NCBI RefSeq assembly: GCF_016808335.1
Contig: NC_053148.1
Coordinates: 49,244,930 to 49,308,929, forward strand
Source of the DNA: Panicum virgatum
Lineage: Eukaryota; Streptophyta; Magnoliopsida; Poales; Poaceae
Direction of reading: 5' to 3'
Length of the DNA stretch: 64,000 bases
This document shows positions 34,166 through 45,161 of this stretch, piece after piece. The position numbers were made by a program, and so were the translations under genes. The number at the start of each line of letters is the position of its first letter. The first letter of the stretch is position 1. The notes beneath the pieces were generated by a model that worked only from the letters and a program-made list of their open reading frames with translations, was not told the DNA's origin and made no database searches.

Positions 34166-34973
34166 GGCGGGGCTAGGGTTCAGGGAGCGGAGGAGGCGGC
34201 GCGGGACGTGAGGTGCGGAGCGAGTCGGCGCAGCGGCATGCGGCGATTCCTCAGATGTGGGCTGGGTCGGGTCGAGATTTTTTTTTTTGTCATTGGTACC
34301 GTGCTCTGTTGAGATGACATCACGGGCTCACATGTCAGGGAGGGAAGCTTTGGAACAAAATGTTAGCGTGGGCCTTTTACGGCCCAGCTGGACATGTACA
34401 AAAGCCGCCATAAAAAGGCCCATAACGAATCTATTTCGTGCGTTCAATGCCTAATAATCATTCAATGTTTGGGATAAAAATAATCATCTTTTTTAATTTA
34501 AACATACGCCTCTTTTACACCCATACGGAAGACCTGTTTGACCAAACCTCAAAACACCATCAAAAAAATATTTTCTACCTGAAACGAAATTGTTTTCCCA
34601 TCACACGCGATGCTACCCGCCCGCCCGCGCGTACCCACTTCTCGATTTACTCAATCCCATCCACTATTTCCTTCTGCGCGTCGCCCTTTCCCTCCCCCAT
34701 CCATCCGACCACCGCGCCCTCCCCCTCGCGACGCGCCTTCCCCCGTCGCCGCCTCCACCCAACGCTGCCTCCACCTGACGCCTTCCCTCACGAGGCGGAG
34801 GCAGATGCCGGGCCGGTGAGCTCCAGGCTCCGGTGGCGGCGGCGGCCGGATCCGGCACTACGTCGATTAGATTGTATATGATTAGACTTGATTGTTATAA
34901 TACATTAATAAATAATTTAAAATTTTAGTAGTCTTGATGCAATTTAATTATTTTTAAATAATTTTTCTTTAAA
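34166..34973. promoter_or_regulatory. Upstream region of DUS1
   Basis: Promoter and leader of the minus-strand DUS1 gene. No TATA box stands out. The part from about 34,440 on is probably transposon body, as it ends in a Helitron-like 3' terminus. The Pro/Ser-rich ORFs at 34,590-34,860 are simple-sequence-like and unsupported. Confidence 0.35.
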
Positions 34974-35004
34974 CACGTGCCTGAGGCACGTGCATCCCCA
35001 CTAG
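34974..35004 (+). mobile_element. Helitron 3' terminus
   Basis: A perfect 8-bp hairpin (cacgtgcc, loop tga, ggcacgtg; 34,974-34,992) is followed after eight bases by CTAG and then a T. This is the classical Helitron end: hairpin, short gap, CTRR, host T. I could not find the matching 5' TC end, so the length is unknown. Confidence 0.6.
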
Positions 35005-35578
35005 TAAAATCTAAAGAGGAAACGTTAGAGGATGGATTCATTTAAATATCATCAAATAACATCATATTTTTGAAAGATCCGGAACATTGCCAGCGTTAAT
35101 TAATAAGAGAATCAGATAACAGCATCAGGACTCAAGTTCAGGAACAGTACTACGCTAACAAAATTACACGCAAAGTCAGGTGCGGAGCAGAGACTTCGGC
35201 TTTCTCGGCAAGTTTGTCATCTCTGTGTTGCTATCTTTCTTCAGTTCAATGCTTCATGTTCAGCTGGCTGTGGCTAGTCAGAAAAACACTGCTGGCTGGC
35301 TGGTTGATAAGCCAGCTGAACCAAGTGTCCTTGGTGGCAAGAAAAGAACGTGTTCTTTTCAGATGGGACAACAATTGCATCTTACCATATAAACATAGGT
35401 TAAAATATATGTATTATTAGAACAATTACCTATCAGCAGGCTACCACTACCACATTAGAATTCTGAAGATGAGACCGTTGATGGATGGGATTGTTTTGTG
35501 GTAATCAAGAGTAGGATGCTCCCCACCGGCCAATTAGCTGCACTAGATGTTCAGAGGACCTAGCTAGTCGTGCTCCTA

Positions 35579-35817
35579 GCCCTTGTTTAGTTGCATCCAA
35601 AATTCCAGAACTTTACAAGATTTCTCATCACATCGAATCTTTGAACGCATGCATGAAGTATTAAATGTAGCTAAACAAAATAACTAATTACACAGTTTGT
35701 CTATAATTTGCGAGACAAATCTTTTAAGTCTAGTTAATCCATGATCGAATAATAATTACCAAATACAAACGAAAGTGCGTATCAAAATTCCAAAAGTTTT
35801 TACAACTAAACAAGAGC
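35579..35817. mobile_element. MITE of the cttgtttagtt family
   Basis: About 240 bp between the terminal inverted repeats cttgtttagttg (35,582-35,593) and caactaaacaag (35,803-35,814), 12 of 12 bases matching. The interior holds the aactaattacacagtttg and tttgcgagacaaatctttt blocks common to a family seen in many grasses. A target duplication is not certain. Confidence 0.8.
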
Positions 35818-37770
35818 CTGGCTTCCTGCCCATCAAGCCAAGCTAACAATGCAAGTGGCATCAAACTCATATCCCATCAGCAACATCTGAAGAAGCTTTT
35901 TTATTTCGGAATGATGGGGTGGTTCATCACAACTTCGAGAGCAGAATAATATATACTACACACACATGATTGTCCAAGTTGCCACCTTGGGTGTACTGGG
36001 GCATCTCAAACAGCTGAAACCTACTCATCAAGTGCCCATATGGCCATATCTGTTCCTCGGTTTCGTTTCGTCAGATTGAGCGGGGTACCTAGATCTGAAT
36101 CTTTCAGCTCGGTTTCGCATCAGCAGATGATGGCTGCAAAAAAAATTTCGCGACCGTGCCTGGGCTATGCTGCTCCACCTTTTAACCGCGCACTCTCTCA
36201 TCGCTCGCTTAAAAGTTAATAAAACGCGAGTACTCATCTACGTACAATTTTATTTTATCAAAGAAAAGAAACAATTTTGACAAGCGACTGTTTATATCTG
36301 AAAATTTGAGCATTGGAGTCAAGTCCAGGACCGGCCAGAGGTGTCCAGCAGTTTTTTTCCCAATAACATAGCATAGATTTCAAGCACTTTTCTGGACCAA
36401 AGCTAGCAGATCACCCTCATATACATCAGTTCGAGAAACAGATTTTTTTAGCACGAACAACAAAGCAATCTGAACAGAGGGTCATCTTTCCCAGAGGAAG
36501 GGACCATCTGATATTCTGATGCCAATTGCCAAGCAAAGAAATATCAGGGGTGCTCTGAAACCGTCTCCACCTGCACAGCTTCCTACCGGAGACACTTCCA
36601 AGTTCCAAGCCGGCCAGCGGCGACGCTTTCCGCCGGAGCTGCTCCAACCTGCAGCGCCCCGAAACGGCCTCCGATGCGACGGAGCCATGTGATGCGGCGC
36701 GGCTTGCAACTGACAGCACGCCCCCAACCGGATAGTGGATGGGGACGGTGCCTGGCGTGCCCGGCACCAAGACCTTTTCTTTCGCTTTTTTTTTTCTCTT
36801 CAGCTCGCAACATCCATGGAGCAGACCAGACCAACCGGAGATACTAAAAATCTTGGTATCCAGTTAGCTGCTCATCCTCTGCTGATGCTTGTCCTTTCCC
36901 TGCACTGCCGCTTGACTGGCTCGGAGAGCCTGTGCAGGTTCGGCACCGTGCCTCGAGATCTTGATGTCCCGGCGCCGCCGTCTTGCCTCTACAAGCATGG
37001 GTGATAGTTCAGTCATGGTGTTTTGCTTGGGAGGTGCACGAATTCCTGGTAAAGAACTGACGTGTGGAGCTGTGATAGATTGTGTCTCAGATATTTAACT
37101 GGCGCATGTAGTTCAAGACTGTCTGTTCAGTCGATCGCAAGCGCATGTCTGTTCAAAAGAAAAAGAAAGTGCATGTCGAATTGCTTTTCCCACTTCTAGT
37201 GTATCCGAGACGAGCCTTTTTAGCTATCTCTGAAGATTTCCAAGAGCTGCAAAAGAACGAACTGCTCCGAGACTGAGACAGTATGGTGCTTTAAGGTTCA
37301 CGCGATTCAGCTTTCTTGTGACTGCAAATTGAAGCACACAGTTCATATCAAAACCTTCATTTCAGCGACCGTAGTTCAGCTAGATGCATTCAAAGTTCAA
37401 ACAGATGCATCAGAGGTTCAGTCTGTCAGTCCCATCCATGCTCTCAGACCCTGCAGACCGAGGCCAACTTCTCTTTGGAGTCTCTCTTCAAAGACTAGAC
37501 TAGATGCATTCATTGATCTTGCCTACATATAGAAAGCATCTGAGACATTTCAATCAAGGATCTGTACTCAGCAAAGCAAGCCAATTGGGGAAATAAATCG
37601 AAATGGGCATATGCCACAAACTGCCGCCCATGATTTTTGTTGAACAAGAAAAGAATCTTGCAAACCAGCTGCCTGCCGAGTGCTTGGAAACTACTCCTAC
37701 ACGGTTTTAGTGTGTTCTCATGTCAACAAGGCAATGCAGCGAGCAGAGCTGATCACGTTGCCATGTAAAC
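35818..37770. other. Intergenic region
   Basis: About 1.95 kb without a recognisable gene. ORFs near 36,426-36,834 overlap on the same strand in several frames and have no family features. A poly-T run lies near 36,788. Confidence 0.4.
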
Positions 37771-37772
37771 TA

Positions 37773-38000
37773 CTCACTCCGTAGCATTTTAGTTTGTCTT
37801 AAGCCAAACTGTTCAAAGTTTGATCAAGTTTATAGAAAAAATAGTATATTTTAAATTATTATATCAAATGAGAATGATTAGATACATTATGAAATATATT
37901 TTCATATTTAACTTATCTGATGTATTTATAAATTTGGTCAAACCTAAACTACTTTGACTTGAAACAAATCGAAATATCTTATATTTCAGAAAGAAGGAAG
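37773..38000. mobile_element. Stowaway-type MITE
   Basis: 228 bp with a ctcactccgt left end and a degraded gaaggaag right end, flanked by TA on both sides (37,771-37,772 and 38,001-38,002). It has the typical Stowaway interior (cttaagccaaactgttcaaagttt-like block and cctaaactactttgacttg). It lies about 400 bp downstream of the B-box gene stop. Confidence 0.75.
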
Positions 38001-38400
38001 TAACTCGGACAACGATCCATCTACTGAGGTATAAGAACCAAGGACGGGACTAACGAGCATGATAATTGTTGACGAGGTTCGGATTAAAATCACCTTACTT
38101 AACATTGGTAATTCAGAACATGTGTTCTTTCACGATCATCAACACATTCAATTAATTGTGACATGACCAAGTAGCTAGCTAGGTTGCACACATGACAATT
38201 ACAAGTTTTTATAGTACGATAACGATATCTCTCATGGCCATAAACTGCACCGAGTTTGACTGGGATGGTGCACTGCTAGTAGTGGTAAGTACGAGGTAAA
38301 CAGCACAGTAACAGCAAGCTCACACACATGGGTACACAGTAGTAACGAAGAAGTGCCCACGCGATCGAGCTAGCACGGCGGCCGGAATGGTGCAGCTCGA

Positions 38401-39480
38401 TCAGAAGCACCAGAAAGTCGGCGCCGGCGGCCGCGCCTTCTTGGCCGGCGGCGGCTGCGAGATCTCCGGCACTGCGAACACGTCGCTGTCGCTGTCGCAG
38501 TTCCAGTGCCTCTCCCTCACGCGCCCCTGCTGCTTGGCCGCCGTCGGGACCGCAATGGAGGCAGCAGCAGCAGCAGGCACCTTGTCGAGGCCCAGCACGC
38601 CGCGCTTCCCCGGCCGGCCGGCAATCACGTCGAAGAGGTCGGCGTCCAGGGACGGGACCTGCTCGTGCTCGTCGCACCTGGTCTCCTGCTTCCAAGAACC
38701 GCAACATGGATGGGGATCGATCGTTTAGTGTACACCATCCAGTTGTGGGTACAAGTGGAACCACGGCGAAGAGATCAGACACGTACCGAGGCGGCGGAGA
38801 ACGCGGCGTCGTCGAAGAGGAGGTCGTCGACGCGCCAGCCGGGGCAGATGTTGGTGAGGTAGTCGGAGATGCTGCTGCCGCCGCCGTAGATGTTGCTGCA
38901 ATCAGGAGCCAAGCTCTTGGCCGTGCAGGAGCCCTGCGCCTGCGGCGCGCAGATGGCGGCGACGTCGTGTGGCTTGTCAGAGCCGCTGCCCCGGCAGCCG
39001 TCATCAGGGGAGGGGGGCGCCTGGTCGACGAGCCCGGCGGAGAGCTTCGCCCCGACGAGGAGGAAGCGGCTGTGCTTGGCGGTGAGGTCGTTGGCGCTGT
39101 GGATGGGGTCGTCGCAGTCGGTGCACAGGATGGCGCGGTCCTCCACGCAGAACACCAGGCCCCTCCGCTCCTGCAACAGATGGACCGTGTCAGCAGCAGC
39201 TAGCTCCGATCCGCCTCTCCGGCCGAAGAAGCACACCGGCGGGGGGGGGGGGGGGGGGGGGTCAGGAACAGGCTCATGTCACCTTGCAGACGTCGCAGAG
39301 CGGCGCGGCGGCGGCGGAGTCGTCGGCGGAGGGGTGGGTGAGCGGGATGCGGCGGTGCTTGTCGGCGAGCTTGTTGGCGCGGTGGACGCGGCGGTCGCAG
39401 GCGGAGCAGAGCGCGGCCTCGTCGGCGCAGCAGAGCACGGCGGCCGGCTCGGCGCCGCAGACGTCGCAGCGCACCAGCAT
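38401..39480 (-). CDS. Double B-box zinc-finger protein (BBX group IV, STO/STH-like)
   Basis: Three exons: 39,480-39,283; 39,170-38,787; 38,685-38,401, giving 288 residues. B-box 1 (about residues 5-47: CDVCGAEPAAVLCCADEAALC, then CDRRVHRANKLADKH) and B-box 2 (about 62-104: CDVCKERRGLVFC, then CTDCDDPIHSANDL) have all Cys/His/Asp zinc ligands. There is no CCT domain, which places it among the two-B-box proteins such as STO/BBX24 and BBX22. These nuclear proteins act in light signalling with HY5 and COP1. The C-terminus carries a VPEI segment and KKARPPAPTFWCF; a Val-Pro pair there could be a COP1-contact motif (inference). The first intron carries a long poly-C tract on the coding strand. No defect seen. 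Confidence 0.93.
39239..39261. repeat. Homopolymer G run in BBX intron 1
   Basis: More than 20 consecutive G (C on the coding strand) in the 112-bp first intron of the B-box gene. Length is likely to vary between copies and may be misjudged by sequencing. Confidence 0.85.
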
Positions 39481-40365
39481 GACTGGCTGGCCGGCGGAGA
39501 CCAGGCCTCCCTAGCTCTCAGCTAACAGCGTCGTCGGAGGCTGAGGAAGAGGAGGCTCGAGATGAGAGAGAGGCAGAGGACATGGCGGGATGGGAGCGGC
39601 AATAATAAAACAGAGCAGCCAGGAGGGGTGGTGACTGGTGAGGGATTAAATTACCCGCCATGACAGGGAGAGGCGAGATGTTGTTTGGGAAAGAGATGAG
39701 GCCAAAGCAGGCCACCTGGTTTGGTTCTCTTGTTTTCTTGCCTCCATTGACGGCCTACTTCATGGCTCGGCTCAAAAGCTGGGCAGTGTCATTCCAAGGC
39801 GAGTAGGTAATTGCAAACTAGACCTAGATTTCTGTCCAACTTTACTGGACAGCTTGGTTACTTTTACCTGCTTTTGGTCATACAAAAATCAAAGACGGAT
39901 AGGCCTGCTGAGTGCTGCCTGCAAGGTACTCAAGATTTTTTTTTAAAAAAAAACTACTCAAGATTTTTTTAAGCGTGTTGTTGCAAATACTAGATGATTA
40001 TGGTCTAGCTTCTTTTTTTAGTCCGATTTGTTTAATTCACAAATTAGGTCCTTTAGCAGAGCTATTGCCATGGCTCCAGCTTCGGCTCCTGGAGGAGCTC
40101 TACCATACGTTTTTTATATGAGGAACATTTTTTTAAAAGTGGAAAACAGAGGAGCTGGTGGCTCCTCCAAAACGGCCTCGGCTACTCCAAACACTCTCTT
40201 ACTACCTGTATTTCAAAATATTTGTTCGATTTGCATGCCTAGGCGGCATAAAAAACAAGAAAATTTTTGTGGAACTGTTTTCTTAATTTTCCTGGATTGC
40301 TTGATCTATCTGTTGAGCACATATTCGATGATATCTTCGTATAAGGCTGATATTTGCTATAAGAA
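39481..40365. promoter_or_regulatory. Upstream region of the BBX gene
   Basis: Promoter side of the minus-strand B-box gene. From about 40,040 to 40,200 there is a short block with agctcctgg/ccaggagct-like arms (ggctcc, ggagctc, gagctggtggctcctcc) that resembles a small MITE. No TATA box is convincing. Confidence 0.35.
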
Positions 40366-40869
40366 CTAGGCGTATAGCCCGCGTATTTGCGCGGTATTAA
40401 AATTTAAAAATTTGCATGTTGTTGTATCCTTACTTAAAGATTATACTATTTTTTACCATACATCATCATGTTCATTATCGTAAATTAAGTCTTATTGTTG
40501 GTTAAAACAATTCAAATATGATCTACCTATAATAACAATTTGATTTGTTGAGCTTTAATAATATTATGCATATAATTATTTTTATTTTCGATTTATTTTG
40601 ATTGATTGTTGTTAGCTTTAGTTTTTATTAATAGTATATGTTTGTAACTGATACATAGCTAAATGGTATTTTATATTTAATTTTTCATAATGGCATTGGT
40701 GGGTAATTTTTAATTAGGCACAGGGGTATTTTAGGCTAATTTTTATCATAATAGCAGTGGTGGGTAATTTTTATTTTTATATTTTTTTCGATTAACGTGA
40801 GAATTTCTAGGCCTTAAGAGCGAACGTGGAGGCTCCATTTATTGGCTAAATAATAAGATAATAGATAGA
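40366..40869 (-). mobile_element. Short non-autonomous Helitron (504 bp)
   Basis: On the minus strand it begins TCTATCTATTATC at 40,869, preceded by A. It ends at 40,366 with a small GC hairpin (ccgcg...cgcgg), then CTAG, followed by T. Starting with TC, ending with CTRR plus hairpin, and insertion between A and T are the defining Helitron traits, and no duplication is expected. The interior is A/T-rich and non-coding. Confidence 0.72.
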
Positions 40870-41331
40870 TTTAGCTGACATAGGTCGTTAGAGATAATTC
40901 CTAGGTATGTGGACCATATAAACATTATTATAAAACCACTAGAATCGAAGGAGTAGCAAAAAAAATCCAACAATAAACACAGTCAGCCGCCTAGTGATTT
41001 TTTTAAAAAGAAAATCTGAATTGGACTAGAATACTAAAAGAAGCTTGGATATTTAGGCTGCTAGAACTCCATAACAATATACCTTTTATTGTTTTTAAAA
41101 AATACTTTTCATTCTTGTGCAAAAGGTGCAACAAGCTAAATGGATGTTACAATAATATTACAAACCAAACCAATACTGATGTGAAAACAAAAGAGTCAGT
41201 AAAAATACCCATCAGTGGTGCAGTGGCTACATTTACTAGGTGTTGAGGGTAATCGATACATTATTGATGCAACAAGCTAACTGGATGTTACAATATTACA
41301 AACCAAACCATTGTTGATGAAGACAAAAGAG
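40870..41331. other. A/T-rich intergenic region
   Basis: No gene seen. The block caatattacaaaccaaacca at 41,291-41,310 partly repeats sequence at 41,150-41,170, so there is a local duplication just before the LTR element. Confidence 0.4.
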
Positions 41332-41336
41332 CCAGT

Positions 41337-41900
41337 TGTTGACAACCAAAATTGGCATTCGACAATACCGACCGGTCTGACCGGTACGCCCTAACGGTCT
41401 GACCGGTCAGACGCTGTAGTCCGTCCGGCAGCAGTCGACCGATCTGACCGGTAGGGTCGACCGGTCTGACCGGTCCAAGTGGAATCCGAGTATAACTAGG
41501 GATTTTAATAGATTTAGATCTTGTAATAGGATTTCTTGCGGGATAAGTCCACCCCACCCTATAAATATAAATGGTCACGGCCGATTAGGTATCCAATCGA
41601 TCAAATCAATACAACTTTTATCTTTTTACTTTTCTCTTGCCCTAGCTTTTCCAATCTATTATTTGTTGTTCCTCCGTCGTCTCTACGTCGATTGAGAGCG
41701 TTCTAGGTGGCCTACAGATCCTAGAACAACCCTACGTGTGCCTGCCCCGACGGGTCCTTCCCGGGCGACGTTCGTTGGTCTCACCGCCGGTCTGCTCGGC
41801 GACAACCGGTCTGACCGGTCTGAGCATCGGCACTGCATTGTGCCGTCGCTCGCTGCGCGTTCAAGCGTTTCCGTGTGTTGGCCCTAGTTCTGCGCCAACA
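41337..41900 (+). repeat. Left LTR with repeated gaccggtctgaccggt motifs
   Basis: 564 bp. A promoter-like TATAAATATAAA lies at about 41,561-41,572. Palindromic accggt units recur near 41,370-41,475 and 41,808-41,822. Confidence 0.92.
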
Positions 41901-41947
41901 TATTTTTGGCGACTCCGCTGGGAAAAAGAAAAAATAAATCGGTTGCC

Positions 41948-44281
41948 ATGACCGATATTCCTAAACCTGGTGAGGTTGATTCTGCCAATATCCGGAGGCC
42001 GAATGTTCAACAACTTCCGGCCGAGCATCAGAAGATTCTTGATGACATCCAGAAGAAGATTAGAGAAGAGAAGGAGAAGGAGATCCAGAAGCTGGAAGAA
42101 GAAGCCATGAACCAGTACATCTCGCACTTCTCCATCGATCGACAAGGGAAGGTCACTACGGATGCCGCCTTCGATGCTTCACAATTTGAGGTAAAATTCG
42201 ATGAGAGTGAACAGCCTGTACTTAATTATGAAATAGCTAATGCTATAGATGATGTTGTTTCTTCTCATGTGAATAATAAGTTGGAATTTATTGGTCAAAA
42301 TATGCATGATATGTTTGATGACCGTTTTAGCCGAATTGAAATACATCTTGGTATGAAGTCTGTCGGTAATAATGCGTCTACATCTAATACCGATAAGACA
42401 ATTCGTGGTTCGGCAATTCCAACTAATAATGCTATTGTGACTAATTCGGCTAATCAGCAAAGCCGAATTAATTATAATGCATCACCTCATGCCAATGTGC
42501 CATATGGGGCAGCAAGTTCGTTGCGACATTCCACACCGCCGAACTTTGCTCAACCTAATAGTACACCGATCACAAATCGGCTTAACACCGATGATGTTGG
42601 ATCAGGTAGTATCAAAGAGGAGGTGATTAAGATATTTTGGCAAACTTTTGGTATAGAGCCTAAGGCCAGGCCATACCCTGAGAATTACGATTATGTTGCA
42701 TATCCTCAAGGGTTTAAAATTCCTGAATTTGTTAAATTCACTGGTGATGATAGTAGAACTACATTGGAGCATATATGTCAATTTATTGTACAATGTGGTG
42801 GAGCTAGCACTAATGATATTTACAAATTGAGGTTATTTCCTTTGTCTCTATCGGGTGCTGCATTTACATGATTTATTTCATTGCCACCCAATTCAGTTTT
42901 CACTTTTGCTGATTTAGAGCAAAAATTTCATGATTATTTCTTTAGTGGTGAAACTGAATTGAAATTGTCACATCTCACATCGGTTAAGCAAAAGATACAT
43001 GAAGATGTTTCTGAATATATTAGAAGATTTAGAGATACTAGAAACCGATGTTATAGTTTGACAATTTCTGATAGAGATTTAGCTGATCTAGCTTTTGCTG
43101 GTTTACTTGATTTTCATAAAGCAAAGCTAGAGGGACAAGAATTTCTATATGTTAGTCAAGTCTTACAAAAAGCTCTGGCTAATGAAAGCCGAGCTAAAGA
43201 AGCTAGAGATTCTCAAAAGTCCAATGAAAAACCTAATCGTCCTGTTCATGTGCTCGGGTGTGATTCCAATTGTTCGGACGATGAAGGTAAAGATGTTTAT
43301 ACCGCTGAATTTGTTTGGTCCTCTAATGATAAACCTTGCGCTTGCGGTTCTCTTAAGCCGATTCCTAAAGATCGGCAAGAAAGATTTACTTTTGATGTAT
43401 CCAAATGTGAGAGGATATTTGATGAATTATATAAGAATGGGTACATCAAGATGTCGCATGTCATACCGCCGCTTGAAGAATTAAAGCGGCGAGCTTATTG
43501 CAAATTTCATAATACTTTCTCTCATGCGACTAATGATTGTAATGTGCTTCGGAGACAGATTCAATCGGCTGTTAATGAAGGCCGAATAATTGTTCCACAA
43601 ATGAAGGTGGATCAGAATCCTTTCCCTGCACATACACATGTGCTTGAATTGAGTAATCCTAAAGTGTTAATTCGGCCAAATCAAGCCGAATCAACAAAAG
43701 GAAAAAATATAATCATTGGTGAAGAAAGGTCTGAGCCTTCGAAATCTCATCAGGAAGCTCCAGCAAAGAAGGTCCCTGAAGATTCATTGAAGAATTCAAC
43801 GCTCGGGGGGCAAGAACAGAAGAAGGGCGCCAGGTCTGCTCAGACCGGTCTGACCGGTCTGGAGACCGGTCTGACCGGTCGATTTGGAATTTCTGGAAAG
43901 AATTCCAGAAACAAGAAAGAAAAAGAAAGGCCGAGTTTTAAAGAACTCTTGGCCAAATATGAGAAGAAAGGAGTCGTCCAGAGGCAGAGGGAACGACAGG
44001 ACAAAGTCAAGGATACAAATCCGTCATCGTCTCAAGAGCAATCGAGTTTGAGACAAGATAATTCATTTAATGGACCGATTGGTCTATGGTATTGCTGGTA
44101 TCCTTGTTATATGTCTTTGGATTATAGTAGGATGCACATGCAGTCATATTATATTCATTATCCTCCTATATATCCAAGCTTTGCTTCACAAAGACCGATT
44201 AGCGATAATCTGGTAAAAAAGAACATTGATTGCAGCAAGGAGTGTGAGAAGAACATAAAACAAAATTCAAAATATCTATAG
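41948..44281 (+). pseudogene. Gag protein of the non-autonomous LTR element, one nonsense change
   Basis: Frame from the ATG at 41,948 to the TAG at 44,281, about 777 codons, with one TGA at 42,869-42,871. The surrounding text AAFT*FISLPPNS shows that the lost residue is the Trp of the common AxxWFxxLPPxS gag motif, so TGG became TGA. The first third is a charged coiled coil (KKIREEKEKEIQKLEEEA). The retrotransposon gag domain spans the stop (PEFVKFTGDD upstream, FHDYFFSGETELKLSHL downstream). Near residue 510-540 a Cys/His patch (YCKFHNTFSHATNDC) resembles the zinc-knuckle-like end of such proteins. It would package element RNA into particles. A Gln-Thr-Gly-Leu-Thr-Gly repeat near 43,832-43,880 is made by the same accggtctg DNA motif as the LTR. 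Confidence 0.88.
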
Positions 44282-44548
44282 CCGAAGTGGTGTTCTTCAG
44301 GTTTGTCTCACACCCAAAAGAGGAGGCTGCAAAGGATGCGCAAGAAAGAGTCCATGGAACAGCAAGCAGAGGTTATACCAACAAGGTCGGCGACCATGAA
44401 GCAGGTATGGAAGCCCAAGCAAGTTGTTTCATCATCAACTTGAGGAAGAAGCAAGATACGACCGATAAATCGTTATCGCCCTTAGACAATTTTGGTTCAG
44501 AAGAGTGTTCTTTGGCACGCAAGCTTTGCCAAAGAACAGGGGGGCATA

Positions 44549-45156
44549 TGTTGACAACCAAAATTAGCATTCGACAATACCGACCGATTTGACCGGTACA
44601 CCCTAGCGGTCTGACCGGTACACCCTAGCGGTCTGACCGGTCAGACGCTGTAGTCCGTCCGGCAGCAGCCGACCGGTCTGACCGGTAGGGTCGACCGGTC
44701 TGACCGGTCCAAGTGGAATTCGAGTACAACTAGGGATTTTAACAGATTTAGATCTTGTAATAGGATTTCTTGCGGGATAAGTCCACCCCACCCTATAAAT
44801 ATAAAGGGTCACGGCCGATTAGGTATCCAATCGATCAAATCAATACAACTTTTATCTTTTTACTTTTCTCTTGCCCTAGCTTTTCCAATCTATTATTTGC
44901 TATTCCTCCGTCGTCTCTACGTCGATTGAGGGCGTTCTAGGTGGCCTGCCGATCCTAGAACAACACTACGTGCGCCTGCCCCGACGGGTCCTTCCCGGGC
45001 GACGTTCGTTGGTCTCACCGCCGGTCTGCTCGGCGACAACCGGTCTGACCGGTATACCCGACCGGTCTGACCGGTCTGAGCATCGGCGCTGCATTGTGCC
45101 GTCGCTCGCTGCGCGTTCAAACGTTTCCGTGTGTTGGACCTAGTTCTGCGCCAACA
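44549..45156 (+). repeat. Right LTR
   Basis: 608 bp. Longer than the left LTR because of an extra 22-bp unit near 44,600-44,640 and another near 45,053-45,075, both expansions of the gaccggtctgaccggt motif. Confidence 0.92.
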
Positions 45157-45161
45157 CCAGT

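Larger units (their letters stand above)
41337..45156 (+). mobile_element. Gag-only, non-autonomous Gypsy-type LTR retrotransposon with target duplication
   Basis: LTRs at 41,337-41,900 and 44,549-45,156 begin TGTTG and end CAACA. The target duplication CCAGT is perfect (41,332-41,336 and 45,157-45,161). A primer-binding site (tggcgactccgctggg) follows the left LTR by six bases, and a polypurine tract (aacaggggggcata) precedes the right one. The 2.65-kb interior encodes only a gag-like protein; protease, reverse transcriptase and integrase are absent with no sign of a recent break. I count about 20 substitutions plus two insertions of about 22 bp in the right LTR, so it is older than the element at 1,699-5,806. 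Confidence 0.93.
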
